64,000 nucleotides of DNA from Luteitalea sp. TBR-22 (GTDB taxonomy: Bacteria > Acidobacteriota > Vicinamibacteria > Vicinamibacterales > Vicinamibacteraceae): positions 124,001-188,000 of the forward strand of contig NZ_AP024452.1 in NCBI RefSeq assembly GCF_016865485.1. The letters are read 5' to 3'. Position 1 is the stretch's first letter; each line of letters opens with the position of its first letter. Shown here in pieces: positions 18,035 through 27,620 of the stretch. Both the position numbers and the translations under genes were made by a program. The notes under the pieces are model-generated. The model was not told the origin of the DNA. It was given only the letters and a program-made list of their open reading frames with translations, and searched no databases.

Positions 18035-18147
18035 CCTCCGCCGCGACTCCGGCGCCGGCCCCGTGGACGCGCGCCACCACGCAGGACCGTCTCGTGAACA
18101 CACCTCATCAGTCCGCGGCGAACGCCGACAGACATGGAGCACCTCTG

Positions 18148-18777
18148 GTGAAGAACCCGCAACTCCTGATCACCCTCGCCTTCACGCTGATCGCCTCGCA
18201 GGCCAGCGCATCGGCGCTCTACACCTACACGGGCAACACATTCGGCTTCGTCAGTGTCCAGGGCCCCACGGCGCCGGCCGACCCCTACACCACGAGCGAT
18301 CGCGTCTCGGTGGTCCTGGAACTGCCCGTGGCCCTGCAGGGCAACCTGGACATGGTGCCCGTCGCCCCGTCGACCTTCACCTTCACGGATGGCGTCAGCG
18401 TGGTGACGCAGGCCAACGCCACGTTCAGCCAGTTCGAGGTGTCGACCGATGGCGCGGGAAACATCGTGGCGTGGCAGATGCAGGCCGAGATCCGGGCAGT
18501 GGCCGTCGGGGGAGGCGTCATCAGGCAGATCATCACCAACAACTCCGCCGTGCAAGTGGCCGACCGTGGCTTCGACATTCTCTGCGGACCCGGTTCCAAC
18601 GGTCTCGCGTGCGTCCTGGAAGACGAGCCGTACTACGACAACCGCGCCGTCATCATGGACAGCCCCGGATCCTGGAGCCGCGAGATCGTCGATTCGCCCG
18701 TGCCCGAGCCCACCTCGATGGTCCTGTTCGGCACCGGTCTCATCGGCCTGGTCGCCCGCCGGCGTCGTCTGCGGTAG
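18148..18777 (+). CDS. PEP-CTERM sorting-domain protein (GTG start)
   Basis: The start is GTG at 18148 with GGAG 8 nt before it. The nearby ATG at 18134 is out of frame. The 209-residue product has a signal peptide (LLITLAFTLIASQASASA), a beta-rich central region with Cys residues (DILCGPGSNGLACVLEDEP) and a classic tag: VPEPTSMVLFGTGLIGLVA followed by RRRRLR. It should be processed by an exosortase and sent to the cell surface. Sequence similarity to the other PEP-CTERM protein (9495-9989) is limited to the tag. The central domain is not recognised. Confidence 0.88.
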   Translation: MKNPQLLITLAFTLIASQASASALYTYTGNTFGFVSVQGPTAPADPYTTSDRVSVVLELPVALQGNLDMVPVAPSTFTFTDGVSVVTQANATFSQFEVSTDGAGNIVAWQMQAEIRAVAVGGGVIRQIITNNSAVQVADRGFDILCGPGSNGLACVLEDEPYYDNRAVIMDSPGSWSREIVDSPVPEPTSMVLFGTGLIGLVARRRRLR

Positions 18778-18828
18778 CCGGTCGACATCCGATGCGTGTT
18801 ACCTTCTGGCGCGCCAGGGGCCTCACGC

Positions 18829-19878
18829 ATGACCACACCGATGTTCCCGCTCCGGGCGGCCGCGCTGACGATCTGCGCCCTGGCCGCCTGGACACACACC
18901 TCGACCGCGCAGACGCCCGCTGCACCCGCGCCGCCGGCGACGACGCCAGCCGCGCCGGCCGGCCCCGACATGAACGCCTACTACACGCTCGGGCCCGACT
19001 CGCTCGAGCGTGAGGGCGTGCCGAAGGGGACGCTGCGCGGCCCGTTCGTGCTGCCCAACAGCCCGGCGTATCCGGGCACGCAGCACACGTACTGGGTGTA
19101 CGTGCCGGCCCAGTACGACCCGGCCGTGGAAGCCGACCTGATGATCTTCCAGGACGGACAGGCGTTCATCGACATGAACGGGTCGGCGCGCGTGCCCAAC
19201 GTGCTCGACAACCTGATCTACCGGCGCGAACTGCCGGTGATGATCGCCGCGTTCATCAATCCCGGCCGCACGCCCGACCAGCCGGAACCGAACCCGAAGG
19301 AGTGGGGCGATCGCACGACCAACCGTCCCACCGAGTACAACGTGCTCGACGACCGCTACGCGCGGGTGATCGTCGACGAGCTGCTGCCGGCGCTGATGAA
19401 GGACTACACCATCACGAAGGACCCGGCGCGGCGTGGCATCGGCGGCGCGAGCAGTGGCGCCATCGCGGCCTTCACCGTTGCCTGGCATCGCCCCGATCAG
19501 TTCCGCAAGGTGCTCAGCATCGTCGGCAGCTTCACCAACATCCGCGGCGGCGACGCCTATCCCGACATGATCCGCGCCAGCGAGAAGAAGCCGCTGCGCA
19601 TCTTCCTGAACGGCGGCCGCAACGACAACCGCGGTGTCGGCCGCGACGGCACGTACGACCCGCGTCGCGACTGGTTCCTGCAGAACGTCCGGATGTCGCA
19701 GGCGCTGACCGAGAAGGGCTACGACCTCAACTACATCTGGGGCATCAACACGCACGGCCAGCGCATGGGCGGCCCGATGATTCCCGAGATGCTGCGCTGG
19801 CTCTGGCGCGACCACCCGGTCTCGACCGATCCCAACGACACCGTGGAGCGCTCGTACCGGACGCCGAAGGCGCGCTGA
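18829..19878 (+). CDS. Fes-like secreted esterase (alpha/beta hydrolase)
   Basis: The product is 349 residues from the ATG at 18829 (another ATG lies 12 bp later). A signal peptide (about residues 5-24) and an Ala/Pro-rich linker precede an esterase-D/enterochelin-esterase-like domain. The start of the fold is [14 protein letters not shown], followed by [12 protein letters not shown]. The nucleophile elbow is [11 protein letters not shown] (Ser208). The histidine is probably in [21 protein letters not shown]. Homologues release feruloyl, acetyl or enterobactin-type esters. In this polysaccharide-rich setting a carbohydrate esterase is most plausible, but that is inference. Its stop directly abuts the convergent histidine kinase stop. 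Confidence 0.87.
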   Translation: MTTPMFPLRAAALTICALAAWTHTSTAQTPAAPAPPATTPAAPAGPDMNAYYTLGPDSLEREGVPKGTLRGPFVLPNSPAYPGTQHTYWVYVPAQYDPAVEADLMIFQDGQAFIDMNGSARVPNVLDNLIYRRELPVMIAAFINPGRTPDQPEPNPKEWGDRTTNRPTEYNVLDDRYARVIVDELLPALMKDYTITKDPARRGIGGASSGAIAAFTVAWHRPDQFRKVLSIVGSFTNIRGGDAYPDMIRASEKKPLRIFLNGGRNDNRGVGRDGTYDPRRDWFLQNVRMSQALTEKGYDLNYIWGINTHGQRMGGPMIPEMLRWLWRDHPVSTDPNDTVERSYRTPKAR

Positions 19879-21198
19879 TCACGCCGCCTGCGCGGCGGGC
19901 ATCCGCAGCCGCGCGATGCACCCCGGCGCGTCGTCGCGGTTCTCGAGGGTCACCTGCCACCCGTGCGCATCGGCGATCTGGCGACAGAGGGCCAGGCCGA
20001 TACCCGTCCCTCCCGGCTTGGTGGTGAAGAACGGCACGAACACGTCGGCGCCGGCGACCACGCCCGGGCCCTCGTCCACCACGCGCAGCTCGAGGTCGCC
20101 CGACGGCTGCGTCGCCCACTCCACGCGCACGCGGCCGCCCGTCTGCTGCACGGCATCGAGCCCGTTGCGCACCAGGTTGATCAGCAGGTGCTCGAGCTGA
20201 TCGGGATCGGCACGCACGGAGACCGCGGGGCCTTCGTCGACGCGCAGGCCCTCGGCGGGCTGCAACGCGGCGACGCGTGCCACCAGCGGCGCCAGCGGCA
20301 CCTCGCGCAGCACCGGCGCGGGCAGGCGGGCCAGCGTCGCGTAGCCCTTGAGGAAGCGGTTGAGGGCGTCGGCACGGGCCTCGATGACGCCAAGCCCGCG
20401 CTGCACGTCCTCGCGTGAGGCCTCGTCCATGTCGGCGCGCGCCACGAAGCGCCCGAGGCTGTTGGCAATCGAGGTGATGGGCGTCAGCGAGTTGTTCAAC
20501 TCGTGGCTCAGCACGCGGATCAGCCGCCGCCACGCCAGCCGCTCCTCCTCGCGCAGCGCCCGGCTCACGTCGTGGAGCACCACGAGGTGATGGGCGAGGC
20601 CGTCCTGCCGGAACGAGGAGTGGCGCACTTCCCATCGACCCGATCCGCCGGGGAAGTCGAGCGAGACCAGTCCCGGGGCCCACGTCTGCAGCAGCGCCTC
20701 GCACCCGAGGGACGTCGCCGACTGGCCCAGCAGCGCCTCGACCGGCCGCGCCAGCAGGCGGGCGGCGGCAGGGTTGGCCAATCGCAGGACGTGCGCCCCG
20801 TCGAACGCCAGCACCGCCGACTCGAGCTCGGACATCACCGTGGCCAGCAGCGCGCTGGCCTCGACGTCGGACAGCCGGCGTGCCTGCAGCCACGTGGCGA
20901 GCGCGTTGTACTCGCCGAGCAGCGCCCCCACGTCGTCGTGCGCCGCGTCGCCGCGCGCCCGCACCGAGAAGTTCCCCTCGCGCAGGCCCTGCAGCAGCGC
21001 CGCCGTCGTGCGCAGCGGCGCCGAGGTCGCGGCCCGCAGCTGCCACATCGCGTACGCGGACCAGGCCAGCACCGCGACGACGGCGATGGCCCCGACCCGG
21101 TCCACGGGCAGCCGCACGAGCCAGGCGACGATCGCGAGCACGATCGGCGGCACCGCCACAAGCGCCGCCCACAGGGTGATGCGTGCGCCGTGCGACAT
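19879..21198 (-). CDS. NtrY-like sensor histidine kinase
   Basis: This 439-residue kinase has two N-terminal membrane helices (about 8-28 and 35-52), a HAMP-like stretch (GLREGNFSVRARGD), a PAS domain (MSELESAVLAFDGAHVLRLANPAAARLLARP) and a transmitter. His232 in RVLSHELNNSLTPI is the phospho-acceptor. The ATPase boxes are NLVRNGLDAVQ (N), VVDEGPGV (G1) and GGTGIGLALCRQI (G2). It lies 3 bp after the NtrC-type regulator and is the last gene of the adaptor-ATPase-regulator-kinase run. It should phosphorylate that regulator. The signal is unknown but is likely linked to the pump it is transcribed with. Confidence 0.94.
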   Translation of the reverse strand: MSHGARITLWAALVAVPPIVLAIVAWLVRLPVDRVGAIAVVAVLAWSAYAMWQLRAATSAPLRTTAALLQGLREGNFSVRARGDAAHDDVGALLGEYNALATWLQARRLSDVEASALLATVMSELESAVLAFDGAHVLRLANPAAARLLARPVEALLGQSATSLGCEALLQTWAPGLVSLDFPGGSGRWEVRHSSFRQDGLAHHLVVLHDVSRALREEERLAWRRLIRVLSHELNNSLTPITSIANSLGRFVARADMDEASREDVQRGLGVIEARADALNRFLKGYATLARLPAPVLREVPLAPLVARVAALQPAEGLRVDEGPAVSVRADPDQLEHLLINLVRNGLDAVQQTGGRVRVEWATQPSGDLELRVVDEGPGVVAGADVFVPFFTTKPGGTGIGLALCRQIADAHGWQVTLENRDDAPGCIARLRMPAAQAA

Positions 21199-21201
21199 GG
21201 C

Positions 21202-22578
<1,377 letters not shown>

Positions 22579-22587
22579 GAGCCGAGT

Positions 22588-23316
22588 CTACCGAGCGGAC
22601 TCCTGCGCGCCAACGTGGGCGTCGCGCTGGCCCTGGATCTCCTCCTGCACCACCCGTCCGTCGAACAGCTGCACGGTGCGGCTCGCGTGCGCCGCGTACC
22701 GCGGGTCGTGGGTGACCATGCAGATCGTCGCGCCGTCGCGATGCAGGTCGCGCAACAGGTCCATCACGAGCTCGCCGTTGCGGGAGTCGAGGTTGCCGGT
22801 GGGCTCGTCGGCCAGCAGGATCGACGGCTGCGTCACCACCGCCCGGGCGACGGCGACGCGCTGCTGCTGGCCGCCGGAGAGCTGTCCGGGCAGGTGGCGC
22901 GACCGGTGCCCCATGCCGACGCGCTCGAGCGCCCGCTCCACGCGTCGGCGCCGCTCGGCGCGGTCCATGCCCATGTAGGTGAGCGGCAGCTCCACGTTCT
23001 CGTACACCGGCATGTCGCCGATCAGGTTGAAGCCCTGGAAGATGAAGCCGATCTCGCGATTGCGCGTGCGGGCGCGCTCGGTCGCCGACAGGCTCTCCAC
23101 CGGCCGGTCGTTCAGCCAGTACCGTCCGGCGGTCGGCGTGTCGAGCAGCCCGAGGATGGACAGCAGCGTGGACTTGCCGCAGCCCGACGGGCCCTCGATC
23201 GCGACGTACTCGCCGACGTCGATGGTGAGGTGGATGCCGTCGAGCGCGTGGGTCTGGATCTCGTCACCCTCGAAGACCTTGCGGATGCCTTCGAGGCGGA
23301 TCAGGGGCTGGGTCAT
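22588..23316 (-). CDS. ABC transporter ATP-binding protein (MacB/LolD-type)
   Basis: This 242-residue ATPase has Walker A GPSGCGKST, Q-loop GFIFQGFNLI, signature LSGGQQQRVAVARA, Walker B ILLADEPTGNLD and H-loop CMVTHDP. The LDSRNGELVMDLLRDL segment after Walker B is typical of the MacB/LolD/FtsE group, which powers mechanotransmission across the periplasm rather than ordinary membrane transport. It lies 30 bp after the adaptor gene and 9 bp before the regulator gene. The likely permease partner is the divergent FtsX-type gene at 24908. Confidence 0.95.
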   Translation of the reverse strand: MTQPLIRLEGIRKVFEGDEIQTHALDGIHLTIDVGEYVAIEGPSGCGKSTLLSILGLLDTPTAGRYWLNDRPVESLSATERARTRNREIGFIFQGFNLIGDMPVYENVELPLTYMGMDRAERRRRVERALERVGMGHRSRHLPGQLSGGQQQRVAVARAVVTQPSILLADEPTGNLDSRNGELVMDLLRDLHRDGATICMVTHDPRYAAHASRTVQLFDGRVVQEEIQGQRDAHVGAQESAR

Positions 23317-23346
23317 GTCGATCTGCTCGCTTCCCTGGAACGGACT

Positions 23347-24603
23347 CTACTTGATGAGCAGGCGGTCGGCCTGCTCCCACGCGGCCATGTCGGACAGGAT
23401 CACGCGCTCGCCGGCGCGCAGCCCGTCGAGCACCTGCACGTGACGCACCGACGCCTTGCCGAGCCTGACCTGCCGCCGTTGCGCCGTGCCGTCCGGCGCG
23501 ACGGCGAAGAGGCCAATCGTGGCGCCTTCCTGGCCCGCAGCCGGACGCGCCATGTACAGCACGTCGGCAAGCCGCTCCACCTCCACGATGCCGTCGACGG
23601 AGAGGTCCGGGCGGGCGCCGTCGGGGGTCGCGCCCGTGAAGGCGATGTCCACCAGCACGGTGCCGTTGACCGCCGCCGGGTCGACGCGCGACACGCGACC
23701 CGCCGCGATGCCGTTGCGCGTGTCGACGCGCGCCGACTGCCCGACCTGGACGTCGCGCGCCTGGGTCTCCGGCACGCGCACCTGCGCCTTCAGCAACGCC
23801 GGGTCGGCGACGCGGGCCACGTTGGTTCCCGCGGTCACCTGGCTGCCCACCTCGACGGGCACGGCCTGCAGCACGCCGGCCATGCCGGCCCGTACCATGA
23901 GCTGGCCGAGCTGGGACGTCTTGAGCGCGAGCAGCGCGCGCATGCGCTCGACGTCGGCCTGCTGTTCGGCCAACTGCGAGGGCCGCATGCTCGTGCCCAC
24001 CTCGAGCCGCTTGCGCTCGGCGGCGACCTGGGCGGCGAGCGACCTGGCGCGCGACGTGCTGCGTCGATGCTGGAGTTCGGAGACCAGGCCGTCGCCGAGC
24101 AGCGCCTGGTCGGCCTCCGCGTCGGCCCGCGCCTCTTCGTACTGGGCTTCCGCCTGCGCCACCTGCGCCTGCTGCGCCAGCAGCGCCGTCGTCGCGTCGG
24201 CGTCGGCACGACGCAGGCGGGCCTCGGCGGCCTGCAACTGGAGGCGCGTGTCGAGGACCTCCTGGGCGAGCGCCGGGTTCTGCAGCTCCAGGATCACGTC
24301 GTCGGGGCGGACCTGTGCGCCGGGACGGAGCAGGATGCGCACCACGCGGCCGTCGGTCGTCGCCGGGATCCAGGCGGTGTCCACCGGCACCAGCGTGCCG
24401 GTACCGCGCACCTCGCGCAGCAGTTCGCCGCGCATCACGGTGTCGAACCACAGCGGGGCGCCGTCCACGGTCGGCGCGGCGGGCGCCAGGCGCATGGACG
24501 CCACGCCGGCGATGGCGACCAGCACCAGGAGGATCACCGGCATGCGCAGGCGACGCCACTGCCGCTGTCGCCGCTCCCGCGGGGTGAGGGATACATCGGG
24601 CAC
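23347..24603 (-). CDS. Periplasmic adaptor of a MacA/HlyD-type efflux system
   Basis: This protein has a short basic N-terminus (RERRQRQWRRLR), one membrane anchor (MPVILLVLVAIAGVASM), a split lipoyl domain (LVPVDTAWIPATTDGRVV ... AGMAGVLQAVPVEVGSQV), a long alpha-helical hairpin (about residues 115-225) and beta-barrel/membrane-proximal domains. Together with the ATPase it forms the MacA-MacB type arrangement. The start is uncertain. An in-frame TTG at 24633 coincides with a sigma-54 promoter match, so GTG 24603 (418 aa, family-like N-terminus) is preferred; ATG 24543 is the alternative if a normal leader is needed. It is the first gene of a four-gene operon. Confidence 0.88.
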   Translation of the reverse strand: MPDVSLTPRERRQRQWRRLRMPVILLVLVAIAGVASMRLAPAAPTVDGAPLWFDTVMRGELLREVRGTGTLVPVDTAWIPATTDGRVVRILLRPGAQVRPDDVILELQNPALAQEVLDTRLQLQAAEARLRRADADATTALLAQQAQVAQAEAQYEEARADAEADQALLGDGLVSELQHRRSTSRARSLAAQVAAERKRLEVGTSMRPSQLAEQQADVERMRALLALKTSQLGQLMVRAGMAGVLQAVPVEVGSQVTAGTNVARVADPALLKAQVRVPETQARDVQVGQSARVDTRNGIAAGRVSRVDPAAVNGTVLVDIAFTGATPDGARPDLSVDGIVEVERLADVLYMARPAAGQEGATIGLFAVAPDGTAQRRQVRLGKASVRHVQVLDGLRAGERVILSDMAAWEQADRLLIK

Positions 24604-24616
24604 GATCCTCACACTG

Positions 24617-24633
24617 AGCAAACGACGGGCCAA
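24617..24633 (-). promoter_or_regulatory. Sigma-54 (-24/-12) promoter match upstream of the efflux operon
   Basis: On the minus strand the sequence reads TTGGCCCGTCGTTTGCT. Against the consensus YTGGCACGRNNNTTGCW it differs only at the A of GGCAC and at the R position, and it keeps the GG-N10-GC spacing. Transcription would start near 24606, just ahead of the adaptor gene. The operon itself encodes a sigma-54 activator. A weaker element with the same spacing (GG-N10-GT) lies on the plus strand around 24770-24787, towards the permease. Confidence 0.6.
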
Positions 24634-24907
24634 CGAAAGCCGGCGGAATTTCTGGGTCGGGGTGCCCTGTCGCGTCCCCGCGTCCCGGATCCGGGACGGG
24701 CCGTGTCGCGGGTGGGACGGGCGCGCTACGCTGTCGGCCGGTCACGCGAGGAATGGGCGGCGAGGCGGGTGTGGACCGCTTCTTGTAGAGGGGGACGCGG
24801 CGCGCATCGGCGGGGTCACGGAAGCAGCGCGTCACGCAGGAGGGTACGTGGGGTCCGAACCGCAGTCCGATCGTCGATCGCCCGAACCGGGTCAGAGGTC
24901 ACCAACC

Positions 24908-27394
24908 ATGCCCACGGCCGAGACACTCGTGCGCGACGTCCGTCATGGCGTGCGGTTGCTGCGGCGCGACCCGGGCTTCACCCTCACCGCCCTCGCCACG
25001 CTCGCGGTCGGCATCGGATTGACCACCACCATCTTCTCGGTGGCCTACGGCGTCCTGTGGCGCGCGCTGCCCTTTGCCGATCCCGACCGCCTCGTGGTGC
25101 TGTCCTCCTTGCAGCAGTCCGAGCGCGGACCGAGGACGATCTGGACGTGGGCGCCCGTGTCCTACCAGGGCCTGCGGGACAACGCCGACACCTTCGAGCA
25201 GATCGCGGCCTACAGTTCCTCCGACGTGTCGCTCACGGGACGCGGCGAGCCGCAGCAACTGCGCGCGCTCGACGTCAGCCCGAACTTCCTCGCGCTGCTG
25301 GGTGTCACGCCCCCGTACGGCCGCAGGTTCCTCTCCGATGGCTCCAGCGACGATGACCGCAGCGCCATCCTGAGCGATCGCCTGTGGCGCACGGCGTTCA
25401 GGGGCGATCCGGCGATCACCGGGCGAGCCATCACCATTGACGGCGTGCCGAGGACGGTCGTTGGCGTGCTGCCGGCCGACTTCAGCTTCCGCCCGGTCAT
25501 CGGCATCGGCGCGCTGCCGGAACCGGACGTCTACTTCCCCAATCGCTGGGCGAACGACACGGGCGGAAGCGCCTTCCTGTTCCTGCTCGGTCGCCTGAAG
25601 CCCGGGGTCGCGCGGGCGCGGGCGGAGGCGGAGCTCACGTCGCTGGTCAACGACCCGGCGATTGCGGCCGCCGGCGCGATGGCACCCGAGGGCGCGCTGG
25701 TCGCCAACGGGCGGTCTCGTGCCCACGTCACGGGACTTCAGGAGCGCGGCACCGAACCGGTGCGCAGGCTGCTGCTGGTCCTGCTGGGCGCGGTGTCCTT
25801 CGTGTTGCTCATCGCGTGCGTGAACGTGGCCAACCTGCAGATGGCCCGCCTCACGGCGCGGCGTGGCGAGCTGTCGGTGCGGCTCGCCGTCGGCGCGAGC
25901 CGGGCGCGCCTGGTGCGCCAGTTGCTCACCGAGGCGGCGATCCTGTCGGTGCTCGGCGCAGCGCTCGGCGTCGCGCTGGCGCGGATCACCCTCGACATGA
26001 CGCTGCCGTTCGTGCCGCCCTTCCTGCTGCCGCGGACCGGCGGCATCCTGATCGACGGGCGGGTGCTGGCCTTCGCGCTCGGTGTGTCGATCGCGTCCAC
26101 CATGCTGATCGGGCTGCTGCCCGCCACGCGCCTCGGTGCGGCCGCCTTCAGCGAGGCACTGGCCCTGCAGGCAGGCGGCGCGCGCACCACGAGCGATCGC
26201 CAGGGCGAGCGACTACGGGCGCTGCTGGTCGCCGGACAGGTGGCGGTGACCCTCGTGCTGCTGATTGGCGCCGGCTTGCTGGTCCACAGCTTCGTGCGAC
26301 TCTCGTCGGTGTCGCCCGGCTTCGAGCTCGAGGGCCGCGACGGCGTGGTGCAGGCCGTGCGCGTGGTGCTGCCCGAGCACCTCTACGACCGGCCCGCGCC
26401 CATGAAGGCCTTCACCAGCAGCGTGCTCGATCGCATCCGGCTGCTGCCCGGCGTGAAGTCGGCCAGCGTGGTCAACTCGGCGCCGTTCGGGATGATGTAC
26501 ATCCAGAGCGACTTCGAGATCGAGGGCCTGCCGAAGCCGAAGCTGTTTGCCGGCCTGCCGAAGATCCATCCCGGGTACTTCGCGACGATGGGGATTCCGC
26601 TGCTGGCCGGCCGCGACTTCTCGTCGGGCGACACGCCAGAGGCGCCGAAGGTGGCGATCATCAGCGAGCGCCTGGTGCGCGAGTCGTTCCCTGGCGGGCC
26701 CGGCGAGGCGATCGGCAGGCGGGTGCGCGTGGTCGACGAGGAAGACTGGATGACGGTGGTGGGCGTGGTCGCCGACATCAGGCACATGGGCCTCGACCGC
26801 GACGTGCAGCCGATGCTGTACGTGCCCTACCAGCAGGAGACCGGCGCGCTCTTCCTGCGCTTCGTGTCGTTCGTGGCGCGCACCCCAACGCCCGGCCCGG
26901 TGTCGGAGGCGATGCGCGCGGAGGTGCGTCGCGCGGCGCCCGACCTCGTGATTCAGGGGGCGGCGACGATGGACGAAGCGGTGGCGGCATCGGTGGCGCC
27001 GCCGAGGTTCCGCATGGTGCTGCTCGTGCTGTTCGCGACGGCGGCCATGCTGATCGCGACGCTGGGCATCCACGGCCTGATGGCCTACGCGGTGGCGCAG
27101 CGTCGGCGGGAGATCGCGTTGCGCATGGCGCTCGGCGCGGAGCGGCGCGACGTGCTCCTCTTCGTGCTGGCCCGCGCGCTCCGCATCGTCGGGGCCGGGC
27201 TGGTGCTCGGGTTGGTCGGCGCCACCGTGATGACGCGCGTGCTCCAGCGGTTCCTGTTCGGGGTCACGCCCACCGATCCGGCCGCCTTCGGGGTCGTGAC
27301 GGCGATCCTGCTGGTCGTGGCGCTCCTGGCGGCGTGGGTGCCGGCTCGACGAGCGACGCGCATCGACCCCTGGGCCGCGCTGCACGTGGACTAG
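24908..27394 (+). CDS. ADOP-type FtsX/MacB permease (two FtsX domains)
   Basis: This 828-residue permease has the duplicated architecture known from acidobacteria. After the opening RDVRHGVRLLRRDPGFTLTA comes TM1 (LATLAVGIGLTTTIFSVAYGVLW), then a MacB periplasmic core domain and FtsX block 1 (LLLVLLGAVSFVLLIACVNVANLQMARLTARRGELSVRLAVGASR). A second TM/periplasmic core/FtsX set ends in LLVVALLAAWVPARRATRIDPWAALH. An AGAGG ribosome binding site precedes the ATG at 24908. Longer in-frame sequence upstream is shadow. It is divergent from the adaptor/ATPase operon and is a plausible permease partner. Stand-alone ADOP permeases are common, so the pairing is inferred. Confidence 0.93.
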   Translation: MPTAETLVRDVRHGVRLLRRDPGFTLTALATLAVGIGLTTTIFSVAYGVLWRALPFADPDRLVVLSSLQQSERGPRTIWTWAPVSYQGLRDNADTFEQIAAYSSSDVSLTGRGEPQQLRALDVSPNFLALLGVTPPYGRRFLSDGSSDDDRSAILSDRLWRTAFRGDPAITGRAITIDGVPRTVVGVLPADFSFRPVIGIGALPEPDVYFPNRWANDTGGSAFLFLLGRLKPGVARARAEAELTSLVNDPAIAAAGAMAPEGALVANGRSRAHVTGLQERGTEPVRRLLLVLLGAVSFVLLIACVNVANLQMARLTARRGELSVRLAVGASRARLVRQLLTEAAILSVLGAALGVALARITLDMTLPFVPPFLLPRTGGILIDGRVLAFALGVSIASTMLIGLLPATRLGAAAFSEALALQAGGARTTSDRQGERLRALLVAGQVAVTLVLLIGAGLLVHSFVRLSSVSPGFELEGRDGVVQAVRVVLPEHLYDRPAPMKAFTSSVLDRIRLLPGVKSASVVNSAPFGMMYIQSDFEIEGLPKPKLFAGLPKIHPGYFATMGIPLLAGRDFSSGDTPEAPKVAIISERLVRESFPGGPGEAIGRRVRVVDEEDWMTVVGVVADIRHMGLDRDVQPMLYVPYQQETGALFLRFVSFVARTPTPGPVSEAMRAEVRRAAPDLVIQGAATMDEAVAASVAPPRFRMVLLVLFATAAMLIATLGIHGLMAYAVAQRRREIALRMALGAERRDVLLFVLARALRIVGAGLVLGLVGATVMTRVLQRFLFGVTPTDPAAFGVVTAILLVVALLAAWVPARRATRIDPWAALHVD

Positions 27395-27448
27395 GGCGGT
27401 CCGTCGTCTACGGCGTTGCTCGCGTTGCGCCCGGCGTGGCGTGGCACA

Positions 27449-27475
27449 GGGTAGGGCGCGGTCTCAGACCGCGCC
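27449..27475. repeat. Palindromic intergenic repeat, family A (copy 1)
   Basis: A GGGTAGGG lead is followed by a 10-bp stem (GGCGCGGTCT / AGACCGCGCC) around a single central C. It lies 55 bp after the stop of the FtsX permease gene. The reverse complement of 46324-46351 has the same layout (GGGTAGGG, then GCGGT...ACCGCGCC). It could also act as a 3' hairpin of the permease transcript, though no T-run follows. Confidence 0.6.
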
Positions 27476-27494
27476 GTTAGGCCCCCGGGCGTCG

Positions 27495-27514
27495 CCGTCG
27501 GCCTTGGCCGACGG
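27495..27514. repeat. Palindromic intergenic repeat, family B (copy 1)
   Basis: A 20-bp perfect palindrome of the form CCGTCGGCC-TT-GGCCGACGG. It stands 19 bp after the family A repeat and shares its core GTCGGCC-(TT/AA)-GGCCGAC with 46826-46845. Confidence 0.6.
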
Positions 27515-27620
27515 TCAGGGATACGTCAGGGGAGGCAGGAGGTCGTCGGGGCGGCCCCGCCGCGGACGGGCATTGTCACCGGGTGGCAGAAGCGTATCTA
27601 CTACGGCCACCCCTTCCGCG

